A stretch of DNA of 64,000 nt from Glutamicibacter ardleyensis (GTDB lineage: Bacteria; Actinomycetota; Actinomycetes; Actinomycetales; Micrococcaceae). A program made the translations under genes and the position numbers. The stretch spans positions 124,001 through 188,000 of the forward strand of contig NZ_BMKX01000007.1 in the NCBI RefSeq assembly GCF_014644555.1. Direction: 5' to 3'. Every line of letters starts with the position of its first letter. Position 1 is the stretch's first letter. Positions 1 to 9,055 of the stretch are shown here, in pieces. Under the pieces are notes generated by a model. That model did not search any database and was not told where the DNA came from. It worked only from the letters and a program-made list of their open reading frames with translations.

Positions 1-1
1 C

Positions 2-505
2 AAGGACGGCAACATCCCGAACGTCGACAAGGTTCTGCTTGTTGACGCCGCAGGCGCCATCGTCGGTGGTGGTACCTCGAGTTCTTCGGCGCAGATCTTC
101 GTGGAGTCCGGCGCCGGTATCGGCGAAGGCGCACGTACCGGTCTAGCCTCCGTGGTGACCGGTCTGCTACTTATCGTGGCGATGTTCCTGACCCCGTTGA
201 TCCACCTTGTTCCTTTTGAAGCGGTCGCACCGGCGCTGGTAGTCGTAGGCTTCATGATGGTTTCGCAGGTCTCCAAGATTGACTGGAGCGACTGGGGTAT
301 TGCACTTCCAGCGTTTCTCACCTTCATCCTGATGCCATTCACCTTCTCTATTGCCAACGGCATTGGAGCGGGCTTCATCTCGTACGTCTTCATCCGCACA
401 GCGCAGGGACGTGCGAAGGAGATCCACCCATTGATGTGGGCTGTCGCGGCAGCCTTCGTGCTCTTCTTTGGTATCGGACTGATCGAGAATGCCATCGGCA
501 TGTAA
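2..505 (+). CDS. NCS2-family purine/uracil permease, C-terminal part
   Basis: This is the end of a nucleobase:cation symporter; the start lies before the window and the frame is open from base 2. The visible part begins with the family's conserved loop, including the stretch around GGGTSSSSAQIFVESGAGIGEGARTG split over residues 22-47, in which the TSS and E-x-G-x-G-x-G-x-R-T-G pattern is typical of the AzgA/GhxP-like branch (xanthine, guanine, hypoxanthine or adenine uptake). At least three hydrophobic membrane segments follow. It ends just before a strong terminator, so it closes its transcription unit. The exact base transported cannot be told from this part. Confidence 0.85.
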   Translation, partial: KDGNIPNVDKVLLVDAAGAIVGGGTSSSSAQIFVESGAGIGEGARTGLASVVTGLLLIVAMFLTPLIHLVPFEAVAPALVVVGFMMVSQVSKIDWSDWGIALPAFLTFILMPFTFSIANGIGAGFISYVFIRTAQGRAKEIHPLMWAVAAAFVLFFGIGLIENAIGM

Positions 506-520
506 GTAAAAGTACGACTC

Positions 521-562
521 ATCGGCTCGGCTCGTTTCCACGAGCCGAGCCGATTTTTCTTT
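521..562 (+). terminator. Rho-independent terminator after the NCS2 permease
   Basis: A perfect 14-bp stem (ATCGGCTCGGCTCG, loop TTTCCA, CGAGCCGAGCCGAT) is followed directly by a T-rich run. It lies 16 bases after the permease stop codon. Confidence 0.9.
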
Positions 563-727
563 GCCCAAAGCATGTTCTTCGCTTACCGACCGAACCGCAA
601 AGACTCAGCCTTCTCCCCATATTTCGAAGCCATTACCGTGAGTTGAAATTCAGCCATTTCTACGCCCGGTGAATCACACTGGGTAGCATGAGAAATATCC
701 AGATGATCTGAACGTTGAAGGAAGAAC

Positions 728-1222
728 ATGTCTCAACACAACAAGTGGGTCGAAATCGCTGCGGGATTAAAGAACCAGAATATGCGCAAGGCACTGGGTT
801 TGGTCCTAGCCGGAGAGGGAGCCAGACTCGGCAGCTCTACCCAGAGCCTCAAAGACCTACGTCGTTGGGCCAAGATTGGCTTGTTAGTTGATACAGACCA
901 GGGTTGGACGCTCAATGAAGAGCTTTTGAATGACACCCTGGCGACTGCCTCAGCAACCAATACCCAGCGCACCGGAATACTGCGCTTTTTTACTGGCACC
1001 CGGCTAAACGCTTTACCTGCACGTCCTACAGCCCGCCATGAAGTAATGGTCCATATTCGAGACCAGGTTCTGACCGCCCAAGAATCCTTACGGGAAAATC
1101 AGCTCAATGAGCGCTTAGCGGTCATCCATGAGGATGTGGCCTTACTGCGTCGTTACATGGTGGACCATAATTTGGTTCAGCGCGACACGGACGGCACCGC
1201 TTACCGAATGCCAGTTAGTTAA
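728..1222 (+). CDS. DUF2087 domain protein, probable transcriptional regulator
   Basis: A 164-residue soluble protein. The first half (about residues 5-75) looks like a small winged-helix region (KNQNMRKALGLVLAG, then SLKDLRRWAKIGLL). The second half (about 94-160) carries the DUF2087 pattern LNALPARPTARHEV, with a DVALLRRYMVDHNLVQR stretch that closely matches family members found as regulators or downstream of ArsR-type HTHs. The start is ATG after GAAGGAAGAAC, a good ribosome site. The stop overlaps by 8 bases with the convergent methyltransferase gene. The ligand and targets are unknown. Confidence 0.75.
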   Translation: MSQHNKWVEIAAGLKNQNMRKALGLVLAGEGARLGSSTQSLKDLRRWAKIGLLVDTDQGWTLNEELLNDTLATASATNTQRTGILRFFTGTRLNALPARPTARHEVMVHIRDQVLTAQESLRENQLNERLAVIHEDVALLRRYMVDHNLVQRDTDGTAYRMPVS

Positions 1223-2039
1223 TTGGCGTGGCTCCCGCAGCAAATTTGGTAACCCCAGAACCGGCAACCAGTTGCGCTGGCAGCGGGGCAATTCGCAGGT
1301 TTCGTTCAAAGCTCGCGCCGAGTGTTAACGGCTCGTCGCTAGCTAGGAATACAATATTTCCGTAACGGCGGCCCTTGAGCATTGGCGCATCAGCAATCAT
1401 GGCCACGTGGGAAAATACGGAAAGTAGCGTAGCAGCTTCTGCTCGCGCGCCGGCAAGGTCCGCAGAGTCACCGCAGTTCAATAAGTAAACTCCGCCTTGA
1501 TCCAGTACCCGCTGAGCTTCCTGGGCGTACCCCACGGTAGTGAGCTCGCGCGGAGTAATGCTGCCTGCGAATACATCTCGGATAATGATGTCCCGACTGT
1601 CGTCACTGAGCGTGGGGAGCACCTGCCCGGCGTCACCCACACGTAGCCGGACCAAGGGTGCACGCGGGACGTCGAAACGAGTACGCACTAATTCGGCGAG
1701 TTTTGCATCTAGTTCAACAACAACCTGGCGCGCGTTCTCATAGGTCGCTGCAACCCAACGAGCCATTGAGCAGCCGCCGCCACCTAGGTGTAACACGCGA
1801 AGTTTACGCGTGCGGCCATCAAATTCTTCGGTGGGAAAACCAATGGTGAATACAGGTTCCATCCAACGCATGTATTCAAAATCCAGGTAGCCGGGGTCAT
1901 CAAGATCAATATGCGAAGAAGGCACACCATTGACCTTCAGAATGTAACGGTTAGCGCCGTAAGGGTCAGGTTCAATTTCAGCAAGCCCGGTGGCGATCTC
2001 GTAGCTTCCGACCATAACATTACTTTCGGTCTTAGCCAT
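1215..2039 (-). CDS. Spermidine synthase-like methyltransferase-fold protein
   Basis: A 274-residue protein with a Rossmann methyltransferase fold. LHLGGGGCSMARW (about residue 90) corresponds to the SAM or decarboxylated-SAM binding glycine loop, VVVELDAKL is the acidic end of strand 2, and VGDAGQVLPTL and IIIRDVFAG are the later motifs of the spermidine/spermine synthase superfamily. Actinobacterial members like this often lack proven polyamine synthase activity, so spermidine synthesis is only a possibility. The start at 2039 (MAKTESN) was chosen because a longer frame would run deep into the GNAT gene. It overlaps the GNAT stop by 8 bases, which points to translational coupling. Confidence 0.75.
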   Translation of the reverse strand: MAKTESNVMVGSYEIATGLAEIEPDPYGANRYILKVNGVPSSHIDLDDPGYLDFEYMRWMEPVFTIGFPTEEFDGRTRKLRVLHLGGGGCSMARWVAATYENARQVVVELDAKLAELVRTRFDVPRAPLVRLRVGDAGQVLPTLSDDSRDIIIRDVFAGSITPRELTTVGYAQEAQRVLDQGGVYLLNCGDSADLAGARAEAATLLSVFSHVAMIADAPMLKGRRYGNIVFLASDEPLTLGASFERNLRIAPLPAQLVAGSGVTKFAAGATPIN

Positions 2040-2547
2040 GTTTACGTACCATCCGTTGCTCACGAAGACCTGCCCAAGATCCGACCAGCTCTTCGCTAGT
2101 GCCATCCGGAACAAAACCATGTTTGGTATAGAAGTTTATTGCTCGCGCATTTCCTTCCAGCACCCAGAGCAACGCGTCACGCCGTGACAGCACGGTGTCC
2201 ATCAAATGGGCTGCCAGCCCGGTGCCGTAATACTCTTTGAGCACATAAAGTACGCCGAGTTCGATATCGACGCCGGTATCTTGGTCTTCTTCAATGGTGG
2301 GGGTTCCGCCGGCTAAGCCGACAATTTTTCCGTCCCCGGTTTCGGCAATCCAGAACTGCGCTCCCCCAGCCAAGCCACGTTCCCACCATGCAAGCTGCTG
2401 GTCCAGTTGACTTTCATGGTGAGCAAAAAATCCTTCGTCACGGAAGGACGAGTAGGCTTCACGCCAAGCTTGCAACTTCATTTCAAGAGCTGCCCGGAGA
2501 TCTTGTTCCTGGGCCAGACGGATTCGATATTCGTTCAAAAGTGACAC
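2032..2547 (-). CDS. GNAT-family N-acetyltransferase
   Basis: A 171-residue single-domain acetyltransferase. The acetyl-CoA binding motif A is seen as LGVLYVLKEYYGTGLAAHLM (about residues 96-115, with the G-x-G-x-A turn), followed by the motif B-like LWVLEGNARAINFYTKHGF, the usual N-x-x-A-x-x-F-Y-x-x-x-G-F signature. The substrate (small amine or protein N-terminus) is unknown. It is the first gene of a two-gene unit with the spermidine-synthase-like protein; if that neighbour is polyamine related, the GNAT could acetylate polyamines, but this is speculation. Confidence 0.85.
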   Translation of the reverse strand: MSLLNEYRIRLAQEQDLRAALEMKLQAWREAYSSFRDEGFFAHHESQLDQQLAWWERGLAGGAQFWIAETGDGKIVGLAGGTPTIEEDQDTGVDIELGVLYVLKEYYGTGLAAHLMDTVLSRRDALLWVLEGNARAINFYTKHGFVPDGTSEELVGSWAGLREQRMVRKHG

Positions 2548-2688
2548 ACTCCTACATTACGTCAGCATCAGGTTCTGCGTCGCGAGGCACCACTGCCCTC
2601 CTACTTAAGGACTATTGCTACGGCGGATGGAATTTGGAAAACTAAGTAGATAGTTATTTAAACGTCCGAACCGAAGGGAAGGTCACGG

Positions 2689-3066
2689 GTGGATCGTAAC
2701 GAGAAGTTCGCGACCTTCAGCGGCAGCGTCGTGACAGGTCTAACGCTGGTCTTCTGTTTATCCCCGACTTTCTGGATCATCTGTTTCGGTTCATTGCTAC
2801 TAATCGTTAGTTTTAGCCTCTTAGCAAAATTTGAAGGGCTCTGGGGGCCAACCACTGCCAAACATTGGTTCTATATTCTGCCCATGGTGCTCGCCCCAAC
2901 TCTGGGAGGGCTACTTCGCGAAACGAATTATGCACTGTGGCTCGGAGCTCTCGTGGCATTAGCCGGTGGTTTTGCAACGAATTTCCTCGTGCGCCGTTAC
3001 CCTCCGTTTATGTCTCCACCTCAGGAGACGGAGACAGCAGAGACCGCAAACTCTATTTCGCGTTAG
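2689..3066 (+). CDS. Small hypothetical membrane protein
   Basis: A 125-residue protein with a GTG start preceded by GAAGGGAAGG. It has about four predicted hydrophobic segments (residues 10-28, 29-45, 57-75 and 78-98) and a hydrophilic tail ending in an acidic and threonine-rich stretch. I recognise no family. It stands alone between the GNAT unit and the convergent MTH1187 gene. Codon use looks native. Confidence 0.6.
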   Translation: MDRNEKFATFSGSVVTGLTLVFCLSPTFWIICFGSLLLIVSFSLLAKFEGLWGPTTAKHWFYILPMVLAPTLGGLLRETNYALWLGALVALAGGFATNFLVRRYPPFMSPPQETETAETANSISR

Positions 3067-3199
3067 AACACTTAGCCGAGCTCAAATCCATCCCAATCAC
3101 TTGGAACCATTGGTTTGTGACCCCGCGAAGAATCACGATATCCAAGATAATCACCGTTTGCTGCGCGCTCCCGACCGGCAGAATGATGAATCATGCCGT

Positions 3200-3508
3200 T
3201 TAGTCTTCAGAATCTTCAATTGCGCGCTCTAGACGCTGAATTTTTCCGTCAAGTTCACCGGTATATCCCGGGCGAATATCGGCCTTGAGCACCAGTGAAA
3301 CCCGTGAACCATAGTTACTCACAGCCATTGTGGCAGCCTTAACGACAGCCATGACTTCATCCCATTCGCCTTCAAGCTCGGTAAACATTGAACTTGTACG
3401 GTTCGGCAACCCGGAGGCTCGAACGATTCGTACCGCTTCTGCTACGGCCTCATGAACCGAGGCATCGGGGTTGTCGGTGCTTGGGGCAACTGAAAAAGCT
3501 ACAATCAT
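3200..3508 (-). CDS. MTH1187-family thiamine-binding protein
   Basis: A 102-residue small soluble protein of the MTH1187/YkoF-related (former DUF77) family, whose members bind thiamine or hydroxymethylpyrimidine. The family pattern is visible: MIVAFSVAPSTDN at the N-terminus, SVHEAVAEAVRIVRASGLPN, then the EGEWDEVMAVVKAA segment. Annotating from the internal ATG at 3508 matches the family's normal length and the MIVAFSV start; a longer frame exists but has no family support. No TPP riboswitch was seen upstream. Confidence 0.8.
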   Translation of the reverse strand: MIVAFSVAPSTDNPDASVHEAVAEAVRIVRASGLPNRTSSMFTELEGEWDEVMAVVKAATMAVSNYGSRVSLVLKADIRPGYTGELDGKIQRLERAIEDSED

Positions 3509-3594
3509 GATTCCACTGTGCCACCGACGCCCACGCTTGTCAGCCTTTATGTTCTGTATGCGCAATATATTGTGGCTTAACTACAATGAGTTGC

Positions 3595-4044
3595 ATGACC
3601 TATAGCGCACTGACTAGATACTTATCGTTGGGTGCGACTGCTAACCCAACACCGCCCGCAATCCGGGCAGAGGAACAAAACAGCGACTACGAATCAGCCA
3701 TAGTTCAGGTAGAGAACCAATATTGGAGAATTCGTACCGCACGCATCACCCCGACCAAACCTGGAGCGTTCCTCGCCTGTTGGACACGCGACGTTGACGG
3801 TCGAACCGTACCGTTTAATGCGGGCGAGAAAATTGCAGGACTGTTGGTTTTTGTACAAGATGGGGAACGTTTCGGAGTCTTCAGGTTCACCCAAGAACAT
3901 TTACGAGAGCTTGGAATCACTACCAGTGATTCCAGTCCCGGAAAACGTGGATTCCGGGTTTACCCAAGTTGGTGCACACAACTCAATCCGCAAGCACAAC
4001 GCACTCAACGCGCCCAAAGTTCGGCCTTCAGCTCTTTAATTTAA
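3595..4044 (+). CDS. MepB-like protein, probably translated from a leaderless mRNA
   Basis: About 149 residues resembling the MepB family (named from the gene next to the staphylococcal MepA efflux pump; function unknown). Characteristic parts are YESAIVQVENQYWRIRTARITPTKPGAFLACW and the FGVFRFTQEHLRELGI segment, each seen as two adjacent blocks. Two in-frame ATGs exist (3586 and 3595). I prefer 3595: a TACAAT -10-like hexamer at 3582-3587 overlaps the first ATG and sits 7 bases before the second, and no ribosome site is visible, which suits a leaderless message. The tail is rich in Q, R and S. Confidence 0.65.
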   Translation: MTYSALTRYLSLGATANPTPPAIRAEEQNSDYESAIVQVENQYWRIRTARITPTKPGAFLACWTRDVDGRTVPFNAGEKIAGLLVFVQDGERFGVFRFTQEHLRELGITTSDSSPGKRGFRVYPSWCTQLNPQAQRTQRAQSSAFSSLI

Positions 4045-4068
4045 GCGCCTCGGCGCGCCCAGCGGCGT

Positions 4069-4386
4069 CTACGCCGCTAATCCAGTGGCGCGTAGCGCTA
4101 CCGCAGCCAGCGCTCCGACCAGCACCACGACTAAGTAGGGAGCTTTGAAGATCAAAGCAATCGTTGCTGCCGCCAACGCTCCGATCCGCGCGTCGATGAT
4201 AAGTTCTTGTCCACTAGTTACCGCATTCATGGTGACCAGTGAAGCCAGCAACGCGACGGTGAGGGTTGCTGCCACATGGCTCATCAACGGGGAATCGAGT
4301 ACCCGACGAGGCACAAAGTAGCCACTAATTTTCAGTGCAAAGGCCGCCGCGCAAGCGCCCAGAAGCCACCAGCTCAATTCGCTCAT
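4069..4386 (-). CDS. azlD: AzlD-family branched-chain amino acid exporter small subunit
   Basis: A 105-residue membrane protein with about four hydrophobic helices, matching the small subunit of the AzlCD/BrnFE exporter, which pumps out branched-chain amino acids or methionine. The ATG at 4386 overlaps the azlC stop as ATGA, a coupled arrangement typical of this pair. A much longer frame extends upstream but is only the out-of-frame shadow of azlC. It is the last gene of the alaX-azlC-azlD run. Confidence 0.85.
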   Translation of the reverse strand: MSELSWWLLGACAAAFALKISGYFVPRRVLDSPLMSHVAATLTVALLASLVTMNAVTSGQELIIDARIGALAAATIALIFKAPYLVVVLVGALAAVALRATGLAA

Positions 4387-5114
4387 GTCTTCTCCTGATC
4401 TACCTGTTGCAGCTGCCCGTGTTCGGTAGCCGGCTTGGTGTGACGCCCGGTGAGCACCGCAAAAAGCACTGCGCAGCCAGCGGTGATCAGAATAGGTACG
4501 CCAGGAACCGTCAAGGGCACAGCGAACGCGGTGACAGTCGCCGCAGCACAAGCGACGACGATCGGTTGCGCGGATTTTAATCGTGGCCACAACAGTCCAA
4601 GGAACGCAGCTACCGCAGCCCCATCCAACCCCCAGGCCGCAGGATCTCCCATCCGTTCGCCAAGTAGCGCGCCCATGAGGGTAAAGAGGTTCCAGAGAAC
4701 ATAAACGCCAAGGCCCGCGGTCCAAAATCCACGATGGCGCTCACTGAGACTGGCTTGGCCTAAGCTCGTTGCGGTGGACTCGTCGATGGTCACCTGTGCC
4801 ATGAAGGGAACCGCCCGAGGGCTAGGGCGAAGCGACTGCTTAATCTGCATTCCATAGACGGCGTTGCGCACCCCAAGCAGGGTTGCCGCGGAAAAGGCAG
4901 CCGAGGCTGCGCCGCCTCCGGAGAGCACCCCGATAAAAGCGAACTGCGAACCACCAGTGAACATTAACGCGCTCAAGGCCACCGTTTGCCACAAGTTAAG
5001 ACCCGCGGCTATAGACAAAGCACCGAAGGAGATCCCGTAGAGTCCAGTCGCAAGCGCGATGGACAGACCCATTTTGGTAGCCGGCGTCAACCAATTACTC
5101 TTTGTGCTGGGCAT
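4383..5114 (-). CDS. azlC: AzlC-family branched-chain amino acid exporter large subunit
   Basis: A 243-residue integral membrane protein. The AzlC/BrnF hallmarks are visible: [19 protein letters not shown] near the N-terminus, [27 protein letters not shown], and the [12 protein letters not shown] loop. It pairs with AzlD, with which its stop overlaps. The start at 5114 (MPSTKSN) overlaps the end of the editing protein gene by 20 bases. With AzlD it forms a proton-driven exporter that relieves excess branched-chain amino acids or methionine; the precise substrate is not shown here. Confidence 0.88.
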   Translation of the reverse strand: MPSTKSNWLTPATKMGLSIALATGLYGISFGALSIAAGLNLWQTVALSALMFTGGSQFAFIGVLSGGGAASAAFSAATLLGVRNAVYGMQIKQSLRPSPRAVPFMAQVTIDESTATSLGQASLSERHRGFWTAGLGVYVLWNLFTLMGALLGERMGDPAAWGLDGAAVAAFLGLLWPRLKSAQPIVVACAAATVTAFAVPLTVPGVPILITAGCAVLFAVLTGRHTKPATEHGQLQQVDQEKT

Positions 5115-5784
5115 CGTACCGCACCTTGTAAACACCACGTTTGACTCGTGCCTGGCCGATTTTTACTGCGTCTAACTGGTTCACGTGATTCACATGAGTG
5201 CCACCGCAGGCCTCGGAATTGATCCCCTCGATGGTGACCGTGCGGTGGCCATGCTCATCTATTTGAGTGCTGATTGACCCGCCGTGTGAGATCAGCTCGT
5301 CAACGCGTTGCTGTAACCAAGCTTCAGCTGCTGCCTTTTCGGTTTCATCATTAAGCGGCAAGTCGATACTGGCTGGATCAAAATCTAGGCGTGCTTGCCC
5401 GGGGAAGTGTGAGTGGCCACGGTGTTCCCATCCGCGATTTTCGCCGGCAAAGCCGATGATATGCCCGGCGGTATGTAAGGCGGCGTTGCTACGTCGCTGC
5501 GCTTCGTCGATAGCTGCGGTGACGACCTGCCCGTCGGTGAAGGTGGAAGTTGTGTAAAGAACAACCAGCCCGTCATCGGTGCGTCCAACGGTCACCGGCT
5601 GCTCATTGACCGTTCCGTGGTCTTCTTGCTGGCCTCCGCCCCGTGGGTGGAAGATATTCGGGCTCAGCGCAATCCAATAACCGGCTTCATCGTTACCTGA
5701 AGTGATGACAGTAGCTTGCGTGCTGAAGACATAGCTATCGCGCAGGTAGAGATTATCTTGGGTCGCGGTGTTCTTGGTGCTCAT
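5095..5784 (-). CDS. Free-standing alanyl-tRNA editing protein (AlaX type)
   Basis: A 229-residue trans-editing enzyme that hydrolyses mischarged Ser- or Gly-tRNA(Ala). The zinc site is complete: HTAGH gives His104 and His108, and EACGGTHV gives Cys193 and His197, so the canonical H-x3-H...C-x3-H set is present. The N-terminal GGGQQEDHG loop also matches the family. It lacks any aminoacylation domain and so is the stand-alone form. It overlaps the upstream phosphodiesterase gene by four bases (ATGA) and the downstream azlC by 20, forming one operon. Confidence 0.88.
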   Translation of the reverse strand: MSTKNTATQDNLYLRDSYVFSTQATVITSGNDEAGYWIALSPNIFHPRGGGQQEDHGTVNEQPVTVGRTDDGLVVLYTTSTFTDGQVVTAAIDEAQRRSNAALHTAGHIIGFAGENRGWEHRGHSHFPGQARLDFDPASIDLPLNDETEKAAAEAWLQQRVDELISHGGSISTQIDEHGHRTVTIEGINSEACGGTHVNHVNQLDAVKIGQARVKRGVYKVRYDAQHKE

Positions 5785-6650
5785 TCTTGGTCCAATTCTT
5801 GACGCAGTGCTGCCGGGCGGTTGCTAGTAATTTGGGTGACTCCCATGTCGATCAAATATTGTGCGTCAGCGGGGCGGTCTACGGTCCAGATTCGTGCGGT
5901 GAGTCCCTGTTCTAGCCATTGACGCACTAAGTGTTCGTTGGCGCGGACCCAGGCCACACCTGGGCCAATAATGCCGGCACCTCCGGCATTGATTAGCTCC
6001 CGTCCTTCCGCCACTGAACGGCGCATCACTTCATATACTCCGGCGCGTATAGTTTCACCCTCGCTGAGAAAGTCCGCTACCCGCCGTGGATCAATCTCGG
6101 TCATCAGCTGGCAAAGCAATGCTCGATTCACGGTCTGGGCGAGGAAACGAATTGAGTCAGGCTCAAAACTCATCAAAGTCACCTGAATCTGGCTTCGGCG
6201 ACCTGCCAGTCCCGTCTGTGGATCAAAATTAAATCCAGCTAAGACCTTCAGTGTTTCTTCTTCGAGCAGGTGCCCGTACGGGCTGGGATGCTTGATTTCT
6301 ATCGCTAAACCAATGTTGGTCCCACGCTCGTCGATCAATTCAAGCAGCTCCACTAGGCTAAGTAGCTGGTCGCTGATGCTTCCGTATTCTTCCGGTACAG
6401 CCACCGGCATATAAGAGGAGAAATCCATCTTCTTGAGCTCGTCGAGCGTAAATCCAGCCACTTCTCCGGTGGTATCGCTGGTACGGTCAACGGTTGGATC
6501 ATGATGGCAGATCACTACACCGTCGCTACTCAGGTGCACATCACACTCAATTCCATCCGCACCCTCATCGATGGCTTGCAGATAGGCTGCGCGAGTATTT
6601 TCGGCGAATTTTTGCGAACTACCGCGATGTGCGTAAAAGAGCGTGTCCAT
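5781..6650 (-). CDS. Glycerophosphodiester phosphodiesterase
   Basis: A 289-residue TIM-barrel GDPD enzyme that cuts glycerophosphodiesters to glycerol 3-phosphate and an alcohol. Catalytic motifs are clear: YAHRGSS with the general His near residue 8, ENT (17-19), [23 protein letters not shown] with the metal-binding Glu/Asp pair and second His, and IEIKHPS further on. No signal peptide is seen, so it is cytoplasmic. It is the first gene of the alaX-azlCD operon and is divergent from the DUF445 gene, with about 70 bases between them for both promoters. Confidence 0.9.
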   Translation of the reverse strand: MDTLFYAHRGSSQKFAENTRAAYLQAIDEGADGIECDVHLSSDGVVICHHDPTVDRTSDTTGEVAGFTLDELKKMDFSSYMPVAVPEEYGSISDQLLSLVELLELIDERGTNIGLAIEIKHPSPYGHLLEEETLKVLAGFNFDPQTGLAGRRSQIQVTLMSFEPDSIRFLAQTVNRALLCQLMTEIDPRRVADFLSEGETIRAGVYEVMRRSVAEGRELINAGGAGIIGPGVAWVRANEHLVRQWLEQGLTARIWTVDRPADAQYLIDMGVTQITSNRPAALRQELDQE

Positions 6651-6723
6651 GTCTCCAACGCTACTGGTTTATGCGCGGTACGCGCGTCATTAATGGCGTG
6701 CCATCACAAGTAAAGTGGTGCGC

Positions 6724-7980
6724 ATGCCAGAACTTCTTGATCAGCGCGCCGAAGGCCTTCGCAGTATGAAGCGGGTAGCTACCCTGCTGTTCTTACTAAT
6801 GTGCGCGCTATTTGTTTTTAGCGTGCTGTTCCAAGAGCGAATTCCTGCTTTGAGTTATCTGAAGTCAGCCGCCGAGGGCGGGATGGTCGGCGCGGTGGCC
6901 GACTGGTTTGCGGTGACTGCGCTATTTCGACATCCTCTGGGCCTGAAAATCCCTCACACAAATCTGATTCAACGTAAAAAAGATGAACTTGGCGCCTCTT
7001 TAGGTGATTTTGTACAGCAGAATTTCCTCACCCCTCAAGTCATCACCACAAAGCTTCGTCAAGCACAATTGGGGCTTCGTGTCGGTAGCTATCTTGCTAG
7101 CGAGAAGGGTTCTACTGCCGCGGCCACCCAGATTTCGACTCTGGCCGTAGGCGCATTAAATTCCCTGGATGATGAGCAGGTACTCACCGTCTTGCAGGTA
7201 TTAGCCAATGATTATGTGGTCGCCCCAGAATGGTCCACAACTCTCGGAGCACTAGGCCAGAAACTCATCGACGATAGCCATCATGAAGTCGCCGTAGAAC
7301 TGATCGCACAGCGGGCCGGAACCTGGGTGTCCGAACACTCTGAGGTGTTCTTAGATGTGGTTTCTGGTCGATCCCCTTCATGGGTTCCACAAATGGTCGA
7401 CCAGCTGCTGGCGCAGAAAGTGCATCAAGAATTACGCGGATTGCTCTTCGCAGTGGCAAATAATGTGCAACATCCATTGCGTCTGGCGCTGACCGATTGG
7501 CTGGCGGATTTCACTGTGGCCATGCAGCATGACCCAGAAACCATCAAGAAGGTTGAGGCATTTAAGCACTCGCTGCTTGGTGACCAACAGTTACGTGAGC
7601 TAGCTGTTCGTGGCTGGGATTCTTTGAAGACAGGACTGATTCAGTCCTTGCAGGATGCCGAATCTCCACTAAATATTGCGCTTCGTTCAGCTTTGGGCAC
7701 TTTTGGCGAACGTCTGCAAAATGACCACCAGCTACGTGAGAATTTAGAGGACCGATTAGTTTCCGGCGTTGCTTCACTGACCGAACAACACGGAGCGGCT
7801 TTGGCCGGACTGGTCAGCGATACTGTTCAGGCCTGGAATCCAGTGGAAACCAGTGAAAAACTTGAGCTTCAGGTGGGCCGTGATCTGCAGTTCATTCGGA
7901 TCAATGGCACCGTGATCGGCGCGCTAGCCGGCGTTGTGATTTTCTCCGTGGGCGAGCTCATCGTAGCCATTTCTGGCTGA
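6724..7980 (+). CDS. DUF445 family membrane-anchored protein
   Basis: About 418 residues. A membrane helix near residues 17-37 is followed by the conserved AAEGGMVGAVADWFAVTALF block, diagnostic of DUF445 (YjiN/YheB-like), and then PLGLKIPHTNLI. The large helical central domain has several repeated-looking amphipathic stretches, and a second membrane helix lies at the extreme C-terminus. The function is unknown; some members affect envelope or spore properties. A GTG six bases in front of the ATG region (6715) is an alternative start. Nothing unusual in composition. Confidence 0.82.
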   Translation: MPELLDQRAEGLRSMKRVATLLFLLMCALFVFSVLFQERIPALSYLKSAAEGGMVGAVADWFAVTALFRHPLGLKIPHTNLIQRKKDELGASLGDFVQQNFLTPQVITTKLRQAQLGLRVGSYLASEKGSTAAATQISTLAVGALNSLDDEQVLTVLQVLANDYVVAPEWSTTLGALGQKLIDDSHHEVAVELIAQRAGTWVSEHSEVFLDVVSGRSPSWVPQMVDQLLAQKVHQELRGLLFAVANNVQHPLRLALTDWLADFTVAMQHDPETIKKVEAFKHSLLGDQQLRELAVRGWDSLKTGLIQSLQDAESPLNIALRSALGTFGERLQNDHQLRENLEDRLVSGVASLTEQHGAALAGLVSDTVQAWNPVETSEKLELQVGRDLQFIRINGTVIGALAGVVIFSVGELIVAISG

Positions 7981-8046
7981 CCTGCCAGAATACGTTTCCA
8001 GGGTTGCCTAGCAACACCTCTTCCCTGCAAGCCATCGAAAGATTAG

Positions 8047-8083
8047 TATTTATTCAGTCTCAATAACTATTGAATAAGTATTT
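8047..8083. promoter_or_regulatory. Candidate CatR box before catR
   Basis: An imperfect inverted repeat, TATTTATTC (8047-8055) and GAATAAGTA (8072-8080), agrees at 8 of 9 positions and lies in an AT-rich stretch before the LysR gene. The core AATAAGTATTT (8073-8083) recurs exactly at 10538-10548 before catA. LysR regulators normally bind imperfect dyads in such positions. Binding is inferred. Confidence 0.45.
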
Positions 8084-8161
8084 CTCACTATCGAACCGGC
8101 TGACTAGAGTTGCCATGAACGTCGCTACAGCTTTAAGCGCGGGTCGACGATCGGAGCACCC

Positions 8162-9055
8162 ATGGAAACTAGACTTTTACGTTATTTCGTCGCAGTAGCC
8201 GAAGAACGACATTTCGGCCGCGCTGCCGAACGCCTGCATATGGCTCAGCCACCGCTCTCTCAGCAGATCAAGCAACTCGAAGAACAACTCGGTACGAAGC
8301 TTTTCGTCCGCACTACCCGCAAAGTGGATCTCACCCCTGCCGGTGAATTGTTGTTGACTAGAGCTCGCGCGCTCCTCGAAGAACACACCCAACTGGCACG
8401 CGACGTACGCACCGTCGGAGACGGTGCCAGTGGAGTGCTTCGCTTGGGCTCCACTGGCAGCGCCACCTACCGGATCATGCCCAAGGTGATCGCCGCGACC
8501 ACCGAGCATATGCCGGGACTTCAGCTCAACGTCCAAGGCGAAATGCTGACTCCGGAAATGGAAGAGGCGCTGGCTGAAGGCCGTCTTGATATCGCGATCT
8601 TGCGCCCGCCAGTACACAATGACGAGGTCGAATATTCGTTATTAGAGAAAGACTTGCTCGCTGTCGCGTTACCCACCGGGCACCGTCTGGCTTCACATGA
8701 AGTTATCGACATCCAAGAGTTGCGTACCGAAAATTTCATTTGTTACCCCGCCAGCTCTGCGGTAAACACGATTTTCGTTGAAACCTGTCGCAGCGCCGGA
8801 TTCATTCCGCGCACCGCGCAGATAGCCCGCGAGACCTCTACCCTGCTGACCTTTGTGGCCGCCGGCTTAGGTATCGGCATGGTTCCAACGTCCAATTACC
8901 TGCCACACAGCGAGCGGATCATCTTCCGTCCACTGCGCAACGCGCCGTCGGTCGATCTTGCGGTGGCTTGGAAGCTGGGCAATCAGTCACCGCTCGTACA
9001 AAACTTTCTAAAACTCTGCACCAACTTGGCTCCTGAGGAAGGACACTCTGAATGA
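8162..9055 (+). CDS. catR: LysR-family regulator of catechol degradation
   Basis: A 297-residue LysR-type regulator. The N-terminal helix-turn-helix is textbook (HFGRAAERLHMAQPPLSQQI, residues 18-37), followed by the LEEQLGTKLF and LTPAGE linker and a substrate-binding effector domain (about 90-295). Family members in this position respond to cis,cis-muconate. It overlaps catB by four bases (ATGA), so it is co-transcribed with and probably controls catBC and catA. The catR name rests on context, not on a specific sequence signature. The start ATG follows GGAGCACCC. Confidence 0.82.
   Translation: METRLLRYFVAVAEERHFGRAAERLHMAQPPLSQQIKQLEEQLGTKLFVRTTRKVDLTPAGELLLTRARALLEEHTQLARDVRTVGDGASGVLRLGSTGSATYRIMPKVIAATTEHMPGLQLNVQGEMLTPEMEEALAEGRLDIAILRPPVHNDEVEYSLLEKDLLAVALPTGHRLASHEVIDIQELRTENFICYPASSAVNTIFVETCRSAGFIPRTAQIARETSTLLTFVAAGLGIGMVPTSNYLPHSERIIFRPLRNAPSVDLAVAWKLGNQSPLVQNFLKLCTNLAPEEGHSE

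Noticed and set aside
436-672. 78-residue frame across the first terminator
   Set aside because: Runs through the permease end and a strong terminator hairpin; composition not protein-like.
3509-3585. Possible TPP riboswitch before the thiamine-binding protein gene
   Set aside because: The CTGAGA and ACC-type cores of the TPP aptamer are missing and the gap is too short.
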